From: UMGS1649 sp045651205
Lineage (GTDB): Bacteria > Bacillota > Clostridia > TANB77 > CAG-465
Length of the DNA: 61,295 nucleotides
Assembly (NCBI GenBank): GCA_045651205.1
Contig: JAZRSA010000045.1
Location: forward strand, 1-61,295
Reading direction: 5' to 3'
In this document: positions 8,671 to 17,568 of the stretch, one piece after another
Numbering within the stretch: the first letter of the stretch is position 1
Layout: every line of letters starts with the position of its first letter
Notes under the pieces: generated by a model
What the model was told of the DNA's origin: nothing
The model's input: the letters and a program-made list of their open reading frames with translations, nothing else
Database searches by the model: none
Position numbers and translations under genes: made by a program

Positions 8671-9921
8671 ATGGGTAAATTAAAGAATAAAGTAATGGAT
8701 GCAGCAAAGAAAAATGTAGTACTTAGAGTGGTAACTAAAAAAAGCTTAAAGGCATATAGAACGCTAAGATACTTTGGATACTATTTAACAAATAAAGTAT
8801 CAGATAAAACAATAGTATTTGAAAGTTTTATGGGAAGGACATTCTCAGATAGCCAAAAAGCGCTATATAAAGAAATGTTAAAAGATGAATTCTTTAAAGA
8901 CTATACATTCATATGGGCATTTAAAGATGTAGAGAATTATAAACATCTTGAAGAAAACAAAAATACAAAAGTAGTTAAATATGGTTCTAAAGAATTTATG
9001 AAATGTATGGCTAAGGCTAAATGGTGGATTACAAATTCTAGATTACCAGAATATTTAATAAAGAAAAAATCTCAAAAATATATTCAATGTTGGCATGGAA
9101 CACCACTAAAAAGACTTGGATTTGATATTGAAGTTGAAGGTGGAAATGCACTTAATACATTAAAAGAAATAAAAGAAAAGTATGAAGATGATGCTAAAAG
9201 ATACGACTATATGTTATCTCCATCAGCATTCTGTACTGAAAAATTTGCATCAGCATTTAATCTTAAAAAATTAAAGAAAGAAGATGTAATAGTAGAACTT
9301 GGATATCCAAGAAATGATTATTTGTTTAATCATACAGAGGAAGATGTAGTTAAACTAAAAAATGAATTAGGTATACCTCTAGATAAAAAAGTTATATTAT
9401 ATGCTCCAACTTGGAGAGATAACCAACATCAAGCTGGTGTAGGATATACATATGACTTAAATCTAGACTTTGACAGATTAAAAGAAAAATTAAGTGATGA
9501 GTATGTAATCATATTTAGAACACATTATTTTGTTGCAAGTCAGTTTAATTTTGATAAATATAAAGGATTTATATTTAATATGTCAAATCACGATGATGTA
9601 AATGAATGTTACATACTAAGTGATATCATAATAACAGACTACTCAAGTGTATTCTTTGATTACGCAAACTTAAAAAGACCTATGTTATTCTATATGTATG
9701 ACTTAGATGAATACCAAGGAAAACTTAGAGATTTCTACTTTGGACTAGATGAACTTCCAGGACCAATTGTGAAAACTCAAGATGAACTTGAAAATGAAAT
9801 ATTAAATATTAAAGATTATGATAAGAAATTTGGAGATAAATATACAACATTTACAAATAGATTCACATATTTAGATAGTGGAGATTGTAGTAAGAGAGTA
9901 ATAGAAAAAATATTTAAATAG
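8671..9921 (+). CDS. CDP-glycerol glycerophosphotransferase, TagF/TagB family
   Basis: 416 residues. Family blocks: YIQCWHGTPLKRLGFD, LGYPRNDYLF, VILYAPTWRD, and the C-terminal IIITDYSSVFFDYANLKRPMLFY. These enzymes transfer glycerol-phosphate units from CDP-glycerol onto lipid-linked teichoic acid at the cytoplasmic membrane face. The HGT, TWR and DYSS motifs are all present, so the protein looks active. It follows tagH by 17 bases (AAAGGGG ribosome site). Primase and polymerase roles cannot be told apart by eye. Confidence 0.88.
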   Translation: MGKLKNKVMDAAKKNVVLRVVTKKSLKAYRTLRYFGYYLTNKVSDKTIVFESFMGRTFSDSQKALYKEMLKDEFFKDYTFIWAFKDVENYKHLEENKNTKVVKYGSKEFMKCMAKAKWWITNSRLPEYLIKKKSQKYIQCWHGTPLKRLGFDIEVEGGNALNTLKEIKEKYEDDAKRYDYMLSPSAFCTEKFASAFNLKKLKKEDVIVELGYPRNDYLFNHTEEDVVKLKNELGIPLDKKVILYAPTWRDNQHQAGVGYTYDLNLDFDRLKEKLSDEYVIIFRTHYFVASQFNFDKYKGFIFNMSNHDDVNECYILSDIIITDYSSVFFDYANLKRPMLFYMYDLDEYQGKLRDFYFGLDELPGPIVKTQDELENEILNIKDYDKKFGDKYTTFTNRFTYLDSGDCSKRVIEKIFK

Positions 9922-9938
9922 TCATAAATGGTGAAAAA

Positions 9939-11564
9939 ATGGAAGAAAAAGAAAAAAAGAATGATAAAGAAATAGTAAAAAATTTATTCCCAATATTTTT
10001 TAAAAGCAAAGAAAAAATTGGCATGTTGTCTATATGTGTATATAGAATTAACAATAAGTATGCTAAAAGAAAAGCAAATACATATGTAAACATTAACGAC
10101 AAAAAAAACAAAGTAAAGATGTTATTTAAAAAAGGAATAAAGCTATTAAAAAGGGGAAAATACACATATTTCTTTAATATATACAAAGTAAAGTTTGATA
10201 TGGAATTTCTAAAAACTTGTCCAATGCAAAACTTGATTAAAATAACATTTGAATATGATGATGCTGAAAAAATAGAGACATCTGTAAAGTATAATATAAT
10301 ATATCGTAAAAAGAATAAAGGTCACACCAGCAAGCTATATAATATAAAAGATAGCGGTGATTTAGTTTGTTACTTTAGACAAGGTAGAGGTAACTCAATG
10401 TCTATAACAGTAAGAACTAGAAATATAACAGATGATGCTAAAAAGAGAGTAAGTATATATTTTGCATGGCTTTTAGCAAAACTAATGCCAAAAAGCAAAA
10501 AAGTATTATTATTCGAAAAAGAAGTATATAAATACGAAGAAAGTGCAGCAATGCTTTATGAGAAACTTATAGATATGGGATATAACAATGCATATTTTAT
10601 AATAAATAAAGCTAGTAAGCATGTTCAGTTTATAAAAGACAAGTATAAAAAGAATATAATATGGGCGCATACTTTTAAACATTATTTAGAATTCTTTAGA
10701 TGTAAAAAGTTTATTGGTTCAGAATCAATGGTGCATGTAGTAGAACCTAGAACAGCTAATAAATATATAACAACAAAAATACAAGGAAAGAAATTTAAAT
10801 ATGTATTTTTGCAACATGGTGTAATGTATATGGTAGCTTTAGATTCTAAAATGAGAAGCTTTTTTAGAAAGGGTGCAGAAATGCCTAGTGATGCTAAAAT
10901 AGTAGTATCATCAAAATTAGAAGCTGATCATTTTGTTGAACGTGCAGGATTCGATTACGATGACTTATACATCACGGGCTTGCCATTTTATGATAGAACT
11001 ATAAAAAAAGAAACAGCAGACAAAATAACAATAATGCCTACATGGAGATCTTGGGATTATAGTACATTAGCTTCAGACTGTGAACAGTCTTCATACTATA
11101 ATATGGTGTTAAACATATATAATAACATTCCAGAGACTTTAAAAGATAGAGTTATAATATTACCACATCCTTTGGTAATGAATATATTTAAAAAGACACC
11201 ATTAGGTAAATATATACCGGAAGTAATAAGTTATGATTTAATATTAGAAGACACAGCACTTTTAATTACAGACTATTCAAGTATTGCATATTCTGCTTTT
11301 TATAGAGGAGCAAACGTAGTATTTGTATGGAAAGAGTTAGAAGAATGTATGGAACATTACGGTGGAAGCTTGATGTTAAATGAAGCGAATGTATTCGGCG
11401 ATATAGTATATGAATATGAAAAATTAGGTAAAATAGTAGAAAACAATTATCTAAAATCACAACAAGAAAAATATATACAAGCCTATGATAAAATTGTAGA
11501 GTTTAGAGATCGCAAAAATACAGAAAGATTAATTGAATTATTAAAGAGAGATAAAATAATATAG
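9939..11564 (+). CDS. Divergent CDP-glycerol glycerophosphotransferase-like protein
   Basis: 541 residues. The N-terminal 170 are very Lys-rich and of no family I know; they include a beta-rich section that may be an accessory domain. The C-terminal 370 have the glycerophosphotransferase pattern: KYVFLQHGVMYM (HG), ITIMPTWRSWDY, VIILPHP and LLITDYSSIAYSAFYRGANVVFVW. Role probably teichoic acid chain priming, elongation or decoration. It lies between two related enzymes in the same operon. The region before the ATG at 9939 has only a weak GGTGAAAA ribosome site. Confidence 0.8.
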   Translation: MEEKEKKNDKEIVKNLFPIFFKSKEKIGMLSICVYRINNKYAKRKANTYVNINDKKNKVKMLFKKGIKLLKRGKYTYFFNIYKVKFDMEFLKTCPMQNLIKITFEYDDAEKIETSVKYNIIYRKKNKGHTSKLYNIKDSGDLVCYFRQGRGNSMSITVRTRNITDDAKKRVSIYFAWLLAKLMPKSKKVLLFEKEVYKYEESAAMLYEKLIDMGYNNAYFIINKASKHVQFIKDKYKKNIIWAHTFKHYLEFFRCKKFIGSESMVHVVEPRTANKYITTKIQGKKFKYVFLQHGVMYMVALDSKMRSFFRKGAEMPSDAKIVVSSKLEADHFVERAGFDYDDLYITGLPFYDRTIKKETADKITIMPTWRSWDYSTLASDCEQSSYYNMVLNIYNNIPETLKDRVIILPHPLVMNIFKKTPLGKYIPEVISYDLILEDTALLITDYSSIAYSAFYRGANVVFVWKELEECMEHYGGSLMLNEANVFGDIVYEYEKLGKIVENNYLKSQQEKYIQAYDKIVEFRDRKNTERLIELLKRDKII

Positions 11565-11578
11565 AAAGGAGTAATAAT

Positions 11579-11992
11579 ATGAGAAAAATATTAACATATG
11601 GAACATATGATGTTCTTCACAGAGGACACATAAATCTATTAAGAAGAGCTAAAGAAAGAGGAGATTATTTAATAGTTGGTATTTCTACAGATGAATTTAA
11701 TGCTATAAAAGGTAAAAAATCATATTATGATTATGAAACAAGAAAAGAAATGCTAGAAGCAATTAAATATGTTGACGAAGTTATACCAGAATGTGAATGG
11801 GATCAAAAACCAGGAGATATTGCAAAATATGGAGCTGATGAAGTAGTTATGGGAAGCGATTGGGAAGGAAATGAAAAATTCGAAGCTCTAAGAGAATACT
11901 GTGACGTATACTATCTTCCAAGAACTGAAGGAATAAGCTCAACACAAATTAAATCTGAGTTACATTTAATGGACGATAAGGCTGGTGTTTAA
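11579..11992 (+). CDS. tagD: Glycerol-3-phosphate cytidylyltransferase
   Basis: 137 residues. The nucleotidyltransferase signature YGTYDVLHRGHINLLRRA has the HxGH-type site; GISTDEFN and the C-terminal RTEGISSTQIK also match TagD/GCT. It makes CDP-glycerol from CTP and glycerol 3-phosphate, the donor used by the neighbouring transferases. GAAAGGAG precedes the ATG. The stop overlaps the next gene's GTG by a few bases, indicating coupled translation. Confidence 0.95.
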   Translation: MRKILTYGTYDVLHRGHINLLRRAKERGDYLIVGISTDEFNAIKGKKSYYDYETRKEMLEAIKYVDEVIPECEWDQKPGDIAKYGADEVVMGSDWEGNEKFEALREYCDVYYLPRTEGISSTQIKSELHLMDDKAGV

Positions 11993-13094
11993 TATAAAGA
12001 AGCTAGTTATTAAAATAGCAATATTTGTATTAAACATAATGTATCTACCATTTAAATGTCTAAAAACAAAACATAAGCTTACATATATAAGTAGACAATC
12101 GGATACACCATCTATAGATTTTGATTTGTTATATAACAAAATGAGAGAAATAGATAGTGATTTAATACAAGTAATGCTTACTAAAAAAATAGGAAAAGGT
12201 ATAATAGGAAAGTTTAAGTATGGTTTACATACTTTTGTGCAAATGTATCATATAGCAACTTCAAAAGTTGTTGTAATAGATACATATATAATACCTGTGA
12301 GTGTACTAAAACATAAAAAGAACCTTAAAGTTGTTCAAATATGGCATGCATTAGGTGCTATCAAACAATTTGGATATCAAGTAATTGGTAAAAAAGAAGG
12401 TAGCTCTGGTGATGTTGCATATACAATGAAAATGCATAATAACTATGATGCGGTAACAACATCTAGTAGCATTACTGCAAAGTTCTTTTCAGAAGCATTC
12501 AATGTAGATATTAATAAAGTTAAAGTTGTTGGAATGCCTAGAGTAGACGATATCCTAGGAGATAATAGAGATACTGAAGTGTTAGATAAAAATCCAGAAT
12601 ACAACGGTAAAAAAACAATTTTATACATACCTACATTTAGAAAAAATGATACTGTGTATACAGATGACATTATAAAATTAGTAGATACAAATAAATATAA
12701 TTTAGTAATAAAATTACATCCATTAGATAATACTAAAGTAGATGAAAAATACTTAGTAAAAGGAAACTTTTCAACATATGATATGATGAAATTTGCAGAC
12801 TATATAATAACAGATTATTCTGCAACAGCAATAGAAGCAAGTGTACTTAACAAACCATTATTCTTGTATGTATATGATTTAGACAACTATAATGAGATTA
12901 GAGGACTAAATGTAAATCTTACAGAAGAGTTAAAAACAAGTACATTTAAAGAGTTTAAGGACATATTAAATATTATTGAAAATGGTAATTATGACTTTAA
13001 ATCTTTAGAAGCTTTTAGAGATAAATATGTTGAAACACACAATATAAACAACACAGAAAGTGTTTGCAAGTTAATAACAGAATATTTGAAATAA
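11985..13094 (+). CDS. CDP-glycerol glycerophosphotransferase, TagB-like
   Basis: 369 residues with a hydrophobic amphipathic N-terminus (KKLVIKIAIFVLNIMYLPF) suited to membrane attachment. Motifs: VVQIWHALGAIKQFGYQ, GMPRVDDILG, TILYIPTFRKND, KLHPLDN, YIITDYSATAIEAS. The shorter length and N-terminal helix resemble TagB-type primases more than TagF polymerases. The GTG start overlaps the tagD stop by eight bases. Last gene of the operon. Confidence 0.85.
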   Translation: MFNIKKLVIKIAIFVLNIMYLPFKCLKTKHKLTYISRQSDTPSIDFDLLYNKMREIDSDLIQVMLTKKIGKGIIGKFKYGLHTFVQMYHIATSKVVVIDTYIIPVSVLKHKKNLKVVQIWHALGAIKQFGYQVIGKKEGSSGDVAYTMKMHNNYDAVTTSSSITAKFFSEAFNVDINKVKVVGMPRVDDILGDNRDTEVLDKNPEYNGKKTILYIPTFRKNDTVYTDDIIKLVDTNKYNLVIKLHPLDNTKVDEKYLVKGNFSTYDMMKFADYIITDYSATAIEASVLNKPLFLYVYDLDNYNEIRGLNVNLTEELKTSTFKEFKDILNIIENGNYDFKSLEAFRDKYVETHNINNTESVCKLITEYLK

Positions 13095-13096
13095 AT

Positions 13097-13175
13097 AGTT
13101 GAGGTAGAGAGTTTGTGACGCTACGCACCTAGTAATAGGTCAAAAGAAATGTGGGGACAGTCACACCCACCAACT
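13097..13175 (+). repeat. REP-like imperfect palindrome
   Basis: Outer arms AGTTG (13097-13101) and CAACT (13171-13175); inner arms TGTGAC (13114-13119) and GTCACA (13160-13165); within them a hairpin ACCTA-GTAA-TAGGT (13127-13140). The GTGGGGACAGTCACA stretch resembles REP-like elements associated with IS200/RAYT transposases. No transposase is nearby, so this would be an orphan copy. Confidence 0.4.
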
Positions 13176-13178
13176 AAA

Positions 13179-13206
13179 ATAGACACCGCAAGGTGTCTAT
13201 TTTTAT
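13179..13206 (+). terminator. Terminator of the teichoic acid operon
   Basis: ATAGACACC-GCAA-GGTGTCTAT followed by a T-run. Confidence 0.9.
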
Positions 13207-13210
13207 GCAT

Positions 13211-13338
13211 AAAAAAAGAGATGGTTTTCAATGAAAGGGTCCAATTCCCAGACATTGCCAACTCTTATAGAAGAAAAATCTTTTGTTACGGCTCAAAGAC
13301 CACTTACCCAAAAGGGTAATAGTGAAGATTTAACTTCA
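13211..13338 (-). ncRNA. Standalone structured small RNA candidate, class unknown
   Basis: On the minus strand, a -35/-10 pair (TCGACA-17-TATAAT, 13368-13345) predicts a start near 13338. The transcript folds into TGAAG-TTAAAT-CTTCA, then TTACCC-TTTT-GGGTAA, and a long 3' hairpin made of GAGTTGG/CCATCTC, CAATG/CATTG and GGG/CCC, followed by seven U at 13217-13211. No open reading frame of useful length lies within it, and the next minus-strand gene is far away. It therefore looks like an independent RNA of about 128 bases. I could not match it to 6S, SRP, tmRNA, RNase P or a riboswitch. Confidence 0.5.
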
Positions 13339-13344
13339 GTGCAT

Positions 13345-13373
13345 ATTATATCATGTATTCGAATAATTGTCGA
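13345..13373 (-). promoter_or_regulatory. Promoter of the small RNA candidate
   Basis: Minus strand: TCGACA (13373-13368), 17 bp, TATAAT (13350-13345). Confidence 0.6.
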
Positions 13374-13508
13374 TATTTGTAAAAATAATAAATGTTAAAA
13401 TTTTTTGTCGAATTACGCGGTCGATTTTTCTTGCAAAAGTATAAGTCCGGTGGTAATATATTGCTATTATTTTAATCTAAAGTTTTTATTCTGAAAGGTT
13501 TGAATCAA

Positions 13509-14033
13509 GTGAGAAAAAACAATTTTAATATTTTTTATGATGAACAATATGGTAAGTGTATAGAAATATGTGGGGAAAAAGATATATTTAAAGGAACTAA
13601 TAATATAAGAGATTTGAAAGAAAAAGCATATATATGGTTATTAAATGGAAATGAAAAATTTGAAACTATAACTGATAGGCTGGATAATAAAGAAATTAAA
13701 TTTACTAGAATTTCGGCTAAAGAATATGTTTATTGAAGGAACTCTCAAAAATTAAAATCAGAATTTTATACGCAAAAAATGAGAATGGCTCCAAGCATAG
13801 ATGATTTAATCAATAATGCAACTATTACATATTATTCGCCATTAACTCATAAAAACAATTTGTTTAAATTTGGTTACAATAATTATCAAGGAAAATTAAT
13901 AATAGATAATAATATATTTTCATATATAGTAAGAATAGGTAAAGCTATGAATGATAATATATTTTATGACATAAGCTTAGAATTTATAGGACAAAAAAAT
14001 AGAACCGATAGCAAAGTACTTGAAACCAGTTAA
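13509..14033 (+). pseudogene. Broken phage/mobile-element toxin-like gene (PBECR/LPD3-like), in-frame TGA
   Basis: Two short frames (GTG 13509 to TGA 13734-13736, and on to TAA 14031) lie in the same phase. Between the TGA and the ATG at 13779 the frame stays open and protein-like. Joined, they give about 174 residues with a pattern recalling the LPD3/PBECR domains of phage polyvalent proteins: IKFTRISAKE near the middle, then SIDDLINNATITYYSP and a beta-rich end (FSYIVRIGKAMNDNIFYDISLEFI). TGA is used as a stop elsewhere here, so recoding is unlikely; a nonsense mutation is the simplest reading. Alternatively, two separate small genes. Confidence 0.45.
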
Positions 14034-14204
14034 GGTTCTTCACTCAAATCAAGTTCTATTAGAAGAAGTTATTACCTTAAATGAAGAAATCCAATATTTC
14101 AACATTAGTAATAAAGCTTCGTATGATAAAAGTATAACATCCTAAAATACACTTGTCAATATATCTAAAGGGACTATGCTAATATATACTTAATAATTTT
14201 CACA
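14034..14204. other. Non-coding stretch without recognisable content
   Basis: AT-rich sequence between the broken gene and the glyA promoter. I see no convincing gene, hairpin with T-run or repeat. Confidence 0.5.
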
Positions 14205-14233
14205 TTGACTTTACACAAACAATTGTATATAAT
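14205..14233 (+). promoter_or_regulatory. glyA promoter
   Basis: TTGACT at 14205-14210, 17 bp, TATAAT at 14228-14233. Confidence 0.8.
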
Positions 14234-14257
14234 ATGGTGAGCGTAGGAGGATGGTTT

Positions 14258-15487
14258 ATGTATAGTAATTTAGAAAAAATGGATAAAGAGATATTTGATA
14301 TAATAAAAAAAGAAGAAAAAAGACAAAGTGAAAATATTGAGCTAATTGCATCAGAAAACTTTGTTAGCCCAGCTGTTTTAGAAGCTGTAGGAAGTATTTT
14401 AACAAATAAATATGCAGAGGGCTATCCTAATCAAAGATATTATGGTGGATGCCATAATATAGACGAAATAGAAGCTTTAGCAATATCTAGAGCTAAAGAA
14501 TTATTTGGCGCAGAACATGTAAATGTACAACCACATAGTGGATCACAAGCAAACATGGCAGTATATATGTCAGTATTAGAAGTGGGAGATACAGTTCTTG
14601 GAATGGACCTATCTAATGGTGGACATTTAACGCATGGAAGTAAAGTAAACTTCTCAGGAAAGTTATATAACTTTGTAGCATATGGTATAAATGAAAATGG
14701 ATATATAGATTATGATGATGTTTTAGCTAAAGCATTAGAATTTAAACCAAAGATGATAGTTGCAGGAGCAAGCGCTTATCCAAGAAGTATAGATTTTGCT
14801 AAATTTAGAGAAATAGCAGATAAAGTAGGAGCATATCTTATGGTAGATATGGCACATATTGCAGGTCTTGTAGCAGCAGGTGAACATATGTCTCCAGTAC
14901 CTTATGCAGACTTTGTAACAACTACAACACATAAAACTTTAAGAGGACCTCGTGCAGGATTAATACTTTGCAAAAAAGAATATGCAAAGAAATTAGATAA
15001 AACAATATTCCCAGGAATACAAGGTGGACCATTAGAACACGTTATTGCTGGTAAAGCAGTGTGCTTTGGAGAAGCATTAAAACCTGAGTTTAAGGAATAT
15101 GCACATAATATAGTACTTAATGCAAAAGCATTAGCAGATGCATTAATGGAATATGGATTTAACTTAGTATCTAATGGAACAGACAATCATTTGATGCTTA
15201 TAGATTTAAGAAATAAAGGAATAACTGGTAAAGAAGCTACAGAATGGCTAGATAACGTTGGAATAACAGTAAATAAAAATTCTGTACCAAACGATCCAGA
15301 AAAACCAACTGTAACAAGCGGTATACGTGTAGGAACAGCTGCTGTTACAACTAAGGGATTAAAAGAAGAAGATATGAAAATTTTAGCAGAAGCTATGGAT
15401 TTAACTTTAAGAAAAGATAATACCGAAGAAAATATAGCTCATGCAAAAGAATTAGTAGCGGTATTACGTGGGAGGTATACAGCTTAA
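14258..15487 (+). CDS. glyA: Serine hydroxymethyltransferase
   Basis: 409 residues. IELIASENFVSPAVLEAVGS and YAEGYPNQRYYGG near the N-terminus and the PLP-lysine motif TTTTHKTLRGPR in the centre are diagnostic. It converts serine and tetrahydrofolate to glycine and methylene-tetrahydrofolate. An ATG at 14234 directly follows the -10 box and would lie upstream of the transcript start; TAGGAGG at 14244-14250 selects the ATG at 14258. The stop overlaps the topA start by one base. Confidence 0.97.
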   Translation: MYSNLEKMDKEIFDIIKKEEKRQSENIELIASENFVSPAVLEAVGSILTNKYAEGYPNQRYYGGCHNIDEIEALAISRAKELFGAEHVNVQPHSGSQANMAVYMSVLEVGDTVLGMDLSNGGHLTHGSKVNFSGKLYNFVAYGINENGYIDYDDVLAKALEFKPKMIVAGASAYPRSIDFAKFREIADKVGAYLMVDMAHIAGLVAAGEHMSPVPYADFVTTTTHKTLRGPRAGLILCKKEYAKKLDKTIFPGIQGGPLEHVIAGKAVCFGEALKPEFKEYAHNIVLNAKALADALMEYGFNLVSNGTDNHLMLIDLRNKGITGKEATEWLDNVGITVNKNSVPNDPEKPTVTSGIRVGTAAVTTKGLKEEDMKILAEAMDLTLRKDNTEENIAHAKELVAVLRGRYTA

Positions 15488-17556
15488 TGGCTAACAAATT
15501 AGTAATAGTGGAATCACCATCTAAAGCAAAAACAATTAAAAAATACCTAGGAAGCGATTATGATGTAATCGCTTCTCAAGGCCATATAATAGACTTACCT
15601 GCAAGTAGAATGGGTGTAGACACAGAAAATGGCTTTAAACCTGAATATATTAAAATGAAGGGTAAAGCTAAATTAATAAAAGATATAAAAGACCTTGCAA
15701 AAGGAAAAGATAAAATATTAATTGCAACCGACCCTGACCGTGAGGGAGAAGCAATAGCATGGCATTTAAGAAATGAACTTAAAATTAAAGAAGCGGAAAA
15801 GTGTAGAATAGAGTTCCATGAGATAACAGAAGGTGCAGTAACAACTGCTGTTAAAAGCCCAAGAACTATAGATATGAACACTGTAGATGCTCAACAAGCA
15901 AGAAGAATATTAGATAGATTAGTTGGTTACAAAATTAGTCCGTTATTATGGAAGAAAGTAAAAAGAGGATTAAGCGCAGGTCGTGTTCAATCTGTTACTC
16001 TTAGAATAATAATGGATAGAGAACAAGAGATTAGAGATTTTGTGCCTGAAGAATATTGGCTACTTGATGTTATACTTGAAAAATCGGGAGAACCAAAACT
16101 TGTTTATGCTAAGTTCTATGGCGACGTAAACGGCAAAATAGAGCTTAAAGAAGAAAAACAAGTAAGTAATATAGTAAATGCTATAAAAGGTGGTAAATAT
16201 ACTGTTACGGACGTTAAAGTAACAGAAAAAAGAAAGAGCCCACCGCCACCATTTACAACATCATCACTTCAAATGGATGCTTCAAGAAGATTAGGCTTCC
16301 CAGTTAAGAAGACAATGATGGTTGCACAAAAATTATATGAAGCTGGATTTATTACATATATGAGAACAGACTCTACAAGAGTTTCAGATGATGCAATAAA
16401 AATGGCAAAAGCATATATTTGTAAAACATATGGTGCTGAGTACTATCTAAATAGAAATTATAAGACTAAAGAGGGTGCACAAGATGCCCACGAAGCTATA
16501 CGTCCAACGCATTTAGGAAGTCTATCCGTTGTAGAAACTGAACTTGGACGTGATGAAGCAAGATTATATGCATTAATATTTAATAGATTTGTTGCAAGTA
16601 GAATGGAAGCTTGTGTATATGACTTTACTAAAGTAACACTTAACGTAAATGATTATATATTCCATGCAACAGGTTCTGTAATTAAATTTGATGGATTTAT
16701 GGCACTATATAAAGAAGCTAAAGAAGATAATAAAAAGGTTGAAGAAGGAGATTTAGACGAAGAGTCTAAAGAACTTCCAAAATTAGAAATAGGCGATGTG
16801 CTTGATGAAAATAAACTTAACTTTGCACAAAAGTTTACTGAGCCACCTTCGAGATATAGTGAAGCAACACTAGTTAAAGTAATAGAAGAAAAAGGTATAG
16901 GGAGACCAAGTACATATGCGCCAACAATTTCTACGTTAATAGATAGATTCTATGTAGAAAAAGATGGTAAGATGTTAGTACCAACTGAACTTGGAGAAGT
17001 AGTAAACAAGATAATGGTTGAACACTTTGAAGATATAGTAGATATTACATTTACAGCAGATATGGAATCCAAGCTAGACGGAGTTGCAGAAGGTACAACA
17101 GACTATGTAGATATGCTTACAAAATTCTATACGCCATTTATTAAGAATTTAGAAAAAGTAGAAGGTTCAATAGAACACGTAAAATTAGCAGATAAAGAAA
17201 CAGATGTAGTATGTGAACTATGTGGAAGAAATATGGTTATTAAACGTGGTAAGTTCGGTGAGTTCTTAGCATGTCCAGGATATCCAGAATGTAAGAATGC
17301 AAAACCAATAGTAAATAGTATCAAAGAACCTTGCCCACATTGTGGAGGAAAAGTTTTAGTTCGTAAGAGTAAAGCGAAGAAAACATTCTATGTGTGCGAA
17401 AATAATACAAATGATGAAAATAAAAAATGTGATTATATCTCTTGGAATAAACCTGGAGCTCCTGAGAAAAAGTTTGTAAGAAAGAGCACAAAGAAAACAG
17501 CAGCTAAAAAGACTACTACTAAGAAAACTACTACTAAAAAAGCTAGTAAAAAATAA
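15487..17556 (+). CDS. topA: DNA topoisomerase I
   Basis: 689 residues. Toprim domain at the start (LVIVESPSKAKTIKKYLG; ATDPDREGEAIAWHL), the catalytic tyrosine block FITYMRTDSTRVS near residue 300, and two C-terminal zinc-ribbon-like modules (CELCGRN...CPGYPEC; CPHCGGK...CENN). It ends in a Lys/Thr-rich tail of KKTT repeats that should bind DNA. It relaxes negative supercoils. Start ATG overlaps glyA (TAATG). The tail resembles that of the SseB-like protein at 32091. Confidence 0.97.
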   Translation: MANKLVIVESPSKAKTIKKYLGSDYDVIASQGHIIDLPASRMGVDTENGFKPEYIKMKGKAKLIKDIKDLAKGKDKILIATDPDREGEAIAWHLRNELKIKEAEKCRIEFHEITEGAVTTAVKSPRTIDMNTVDAQQARRILDRLVGYKISPLLWKKVKRGLSAGRVQSVTLRIIMDREQEIRDFVPEEYWLLDVILEKSGEPKLVYAKFYGDVNGKIELKEEKQVSNIVNAIKGGKYTVTDVKVTEKRKSPPPPFTTSSLQMDASRRLGFPVKKTMMVAQKLYEAGFITYMRTDSTRVSDDAIKMAKAYICKTYGAEYYLNRNYKTKEGAQDAHEAIRPTHLGSLSVVETELGRDEARLYALIFNRFVASRMEACVYDFTKVTLNVNDYIFHATGSVIKFDGFMALYKEAKEDNKKVEEGDLDEESKELPKLEIGDVLDENKLNFAQKFTEPPSRYSEATLVKVIEEKGIGRPSTYAPTISTLIDRFYVEKDGKMLVPTELGEVVNKIMVEHFEDIVDITFTADMESKLDGVAEGTTDYVDMLTKFYTPFIKNLEKVEGSIEHVKLADKETDVVCELCGRNMVIKRGKFGEFLACPGYPECKNAKPIVNSIKEPCPHCGGKVLVRKSKAKKTFYVCENNTNDENKKCDYISWNKPGAPEKKFVRKSTKKTAAKKTTTKKTTTKKASKK

Positions 17557-17568
17557 TTAGGAGAATTT

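Noticed and set aside
13211..13338. 6S RNA, tracrRNA or SRP RNA
   Set aside because: Its ends do not pair into a long 6S-type rod; there is no cas gene or anti-repeat; the SRP loop GGAAGGAAGCAGC-like core is missing.
13734..13736. TGA read as tryptophan (alternative genetic code)
   Set aside because: TGA ends several clear genes here (for example 5325-5327 and 7902-7904), so a nonsense mutation is simpler.
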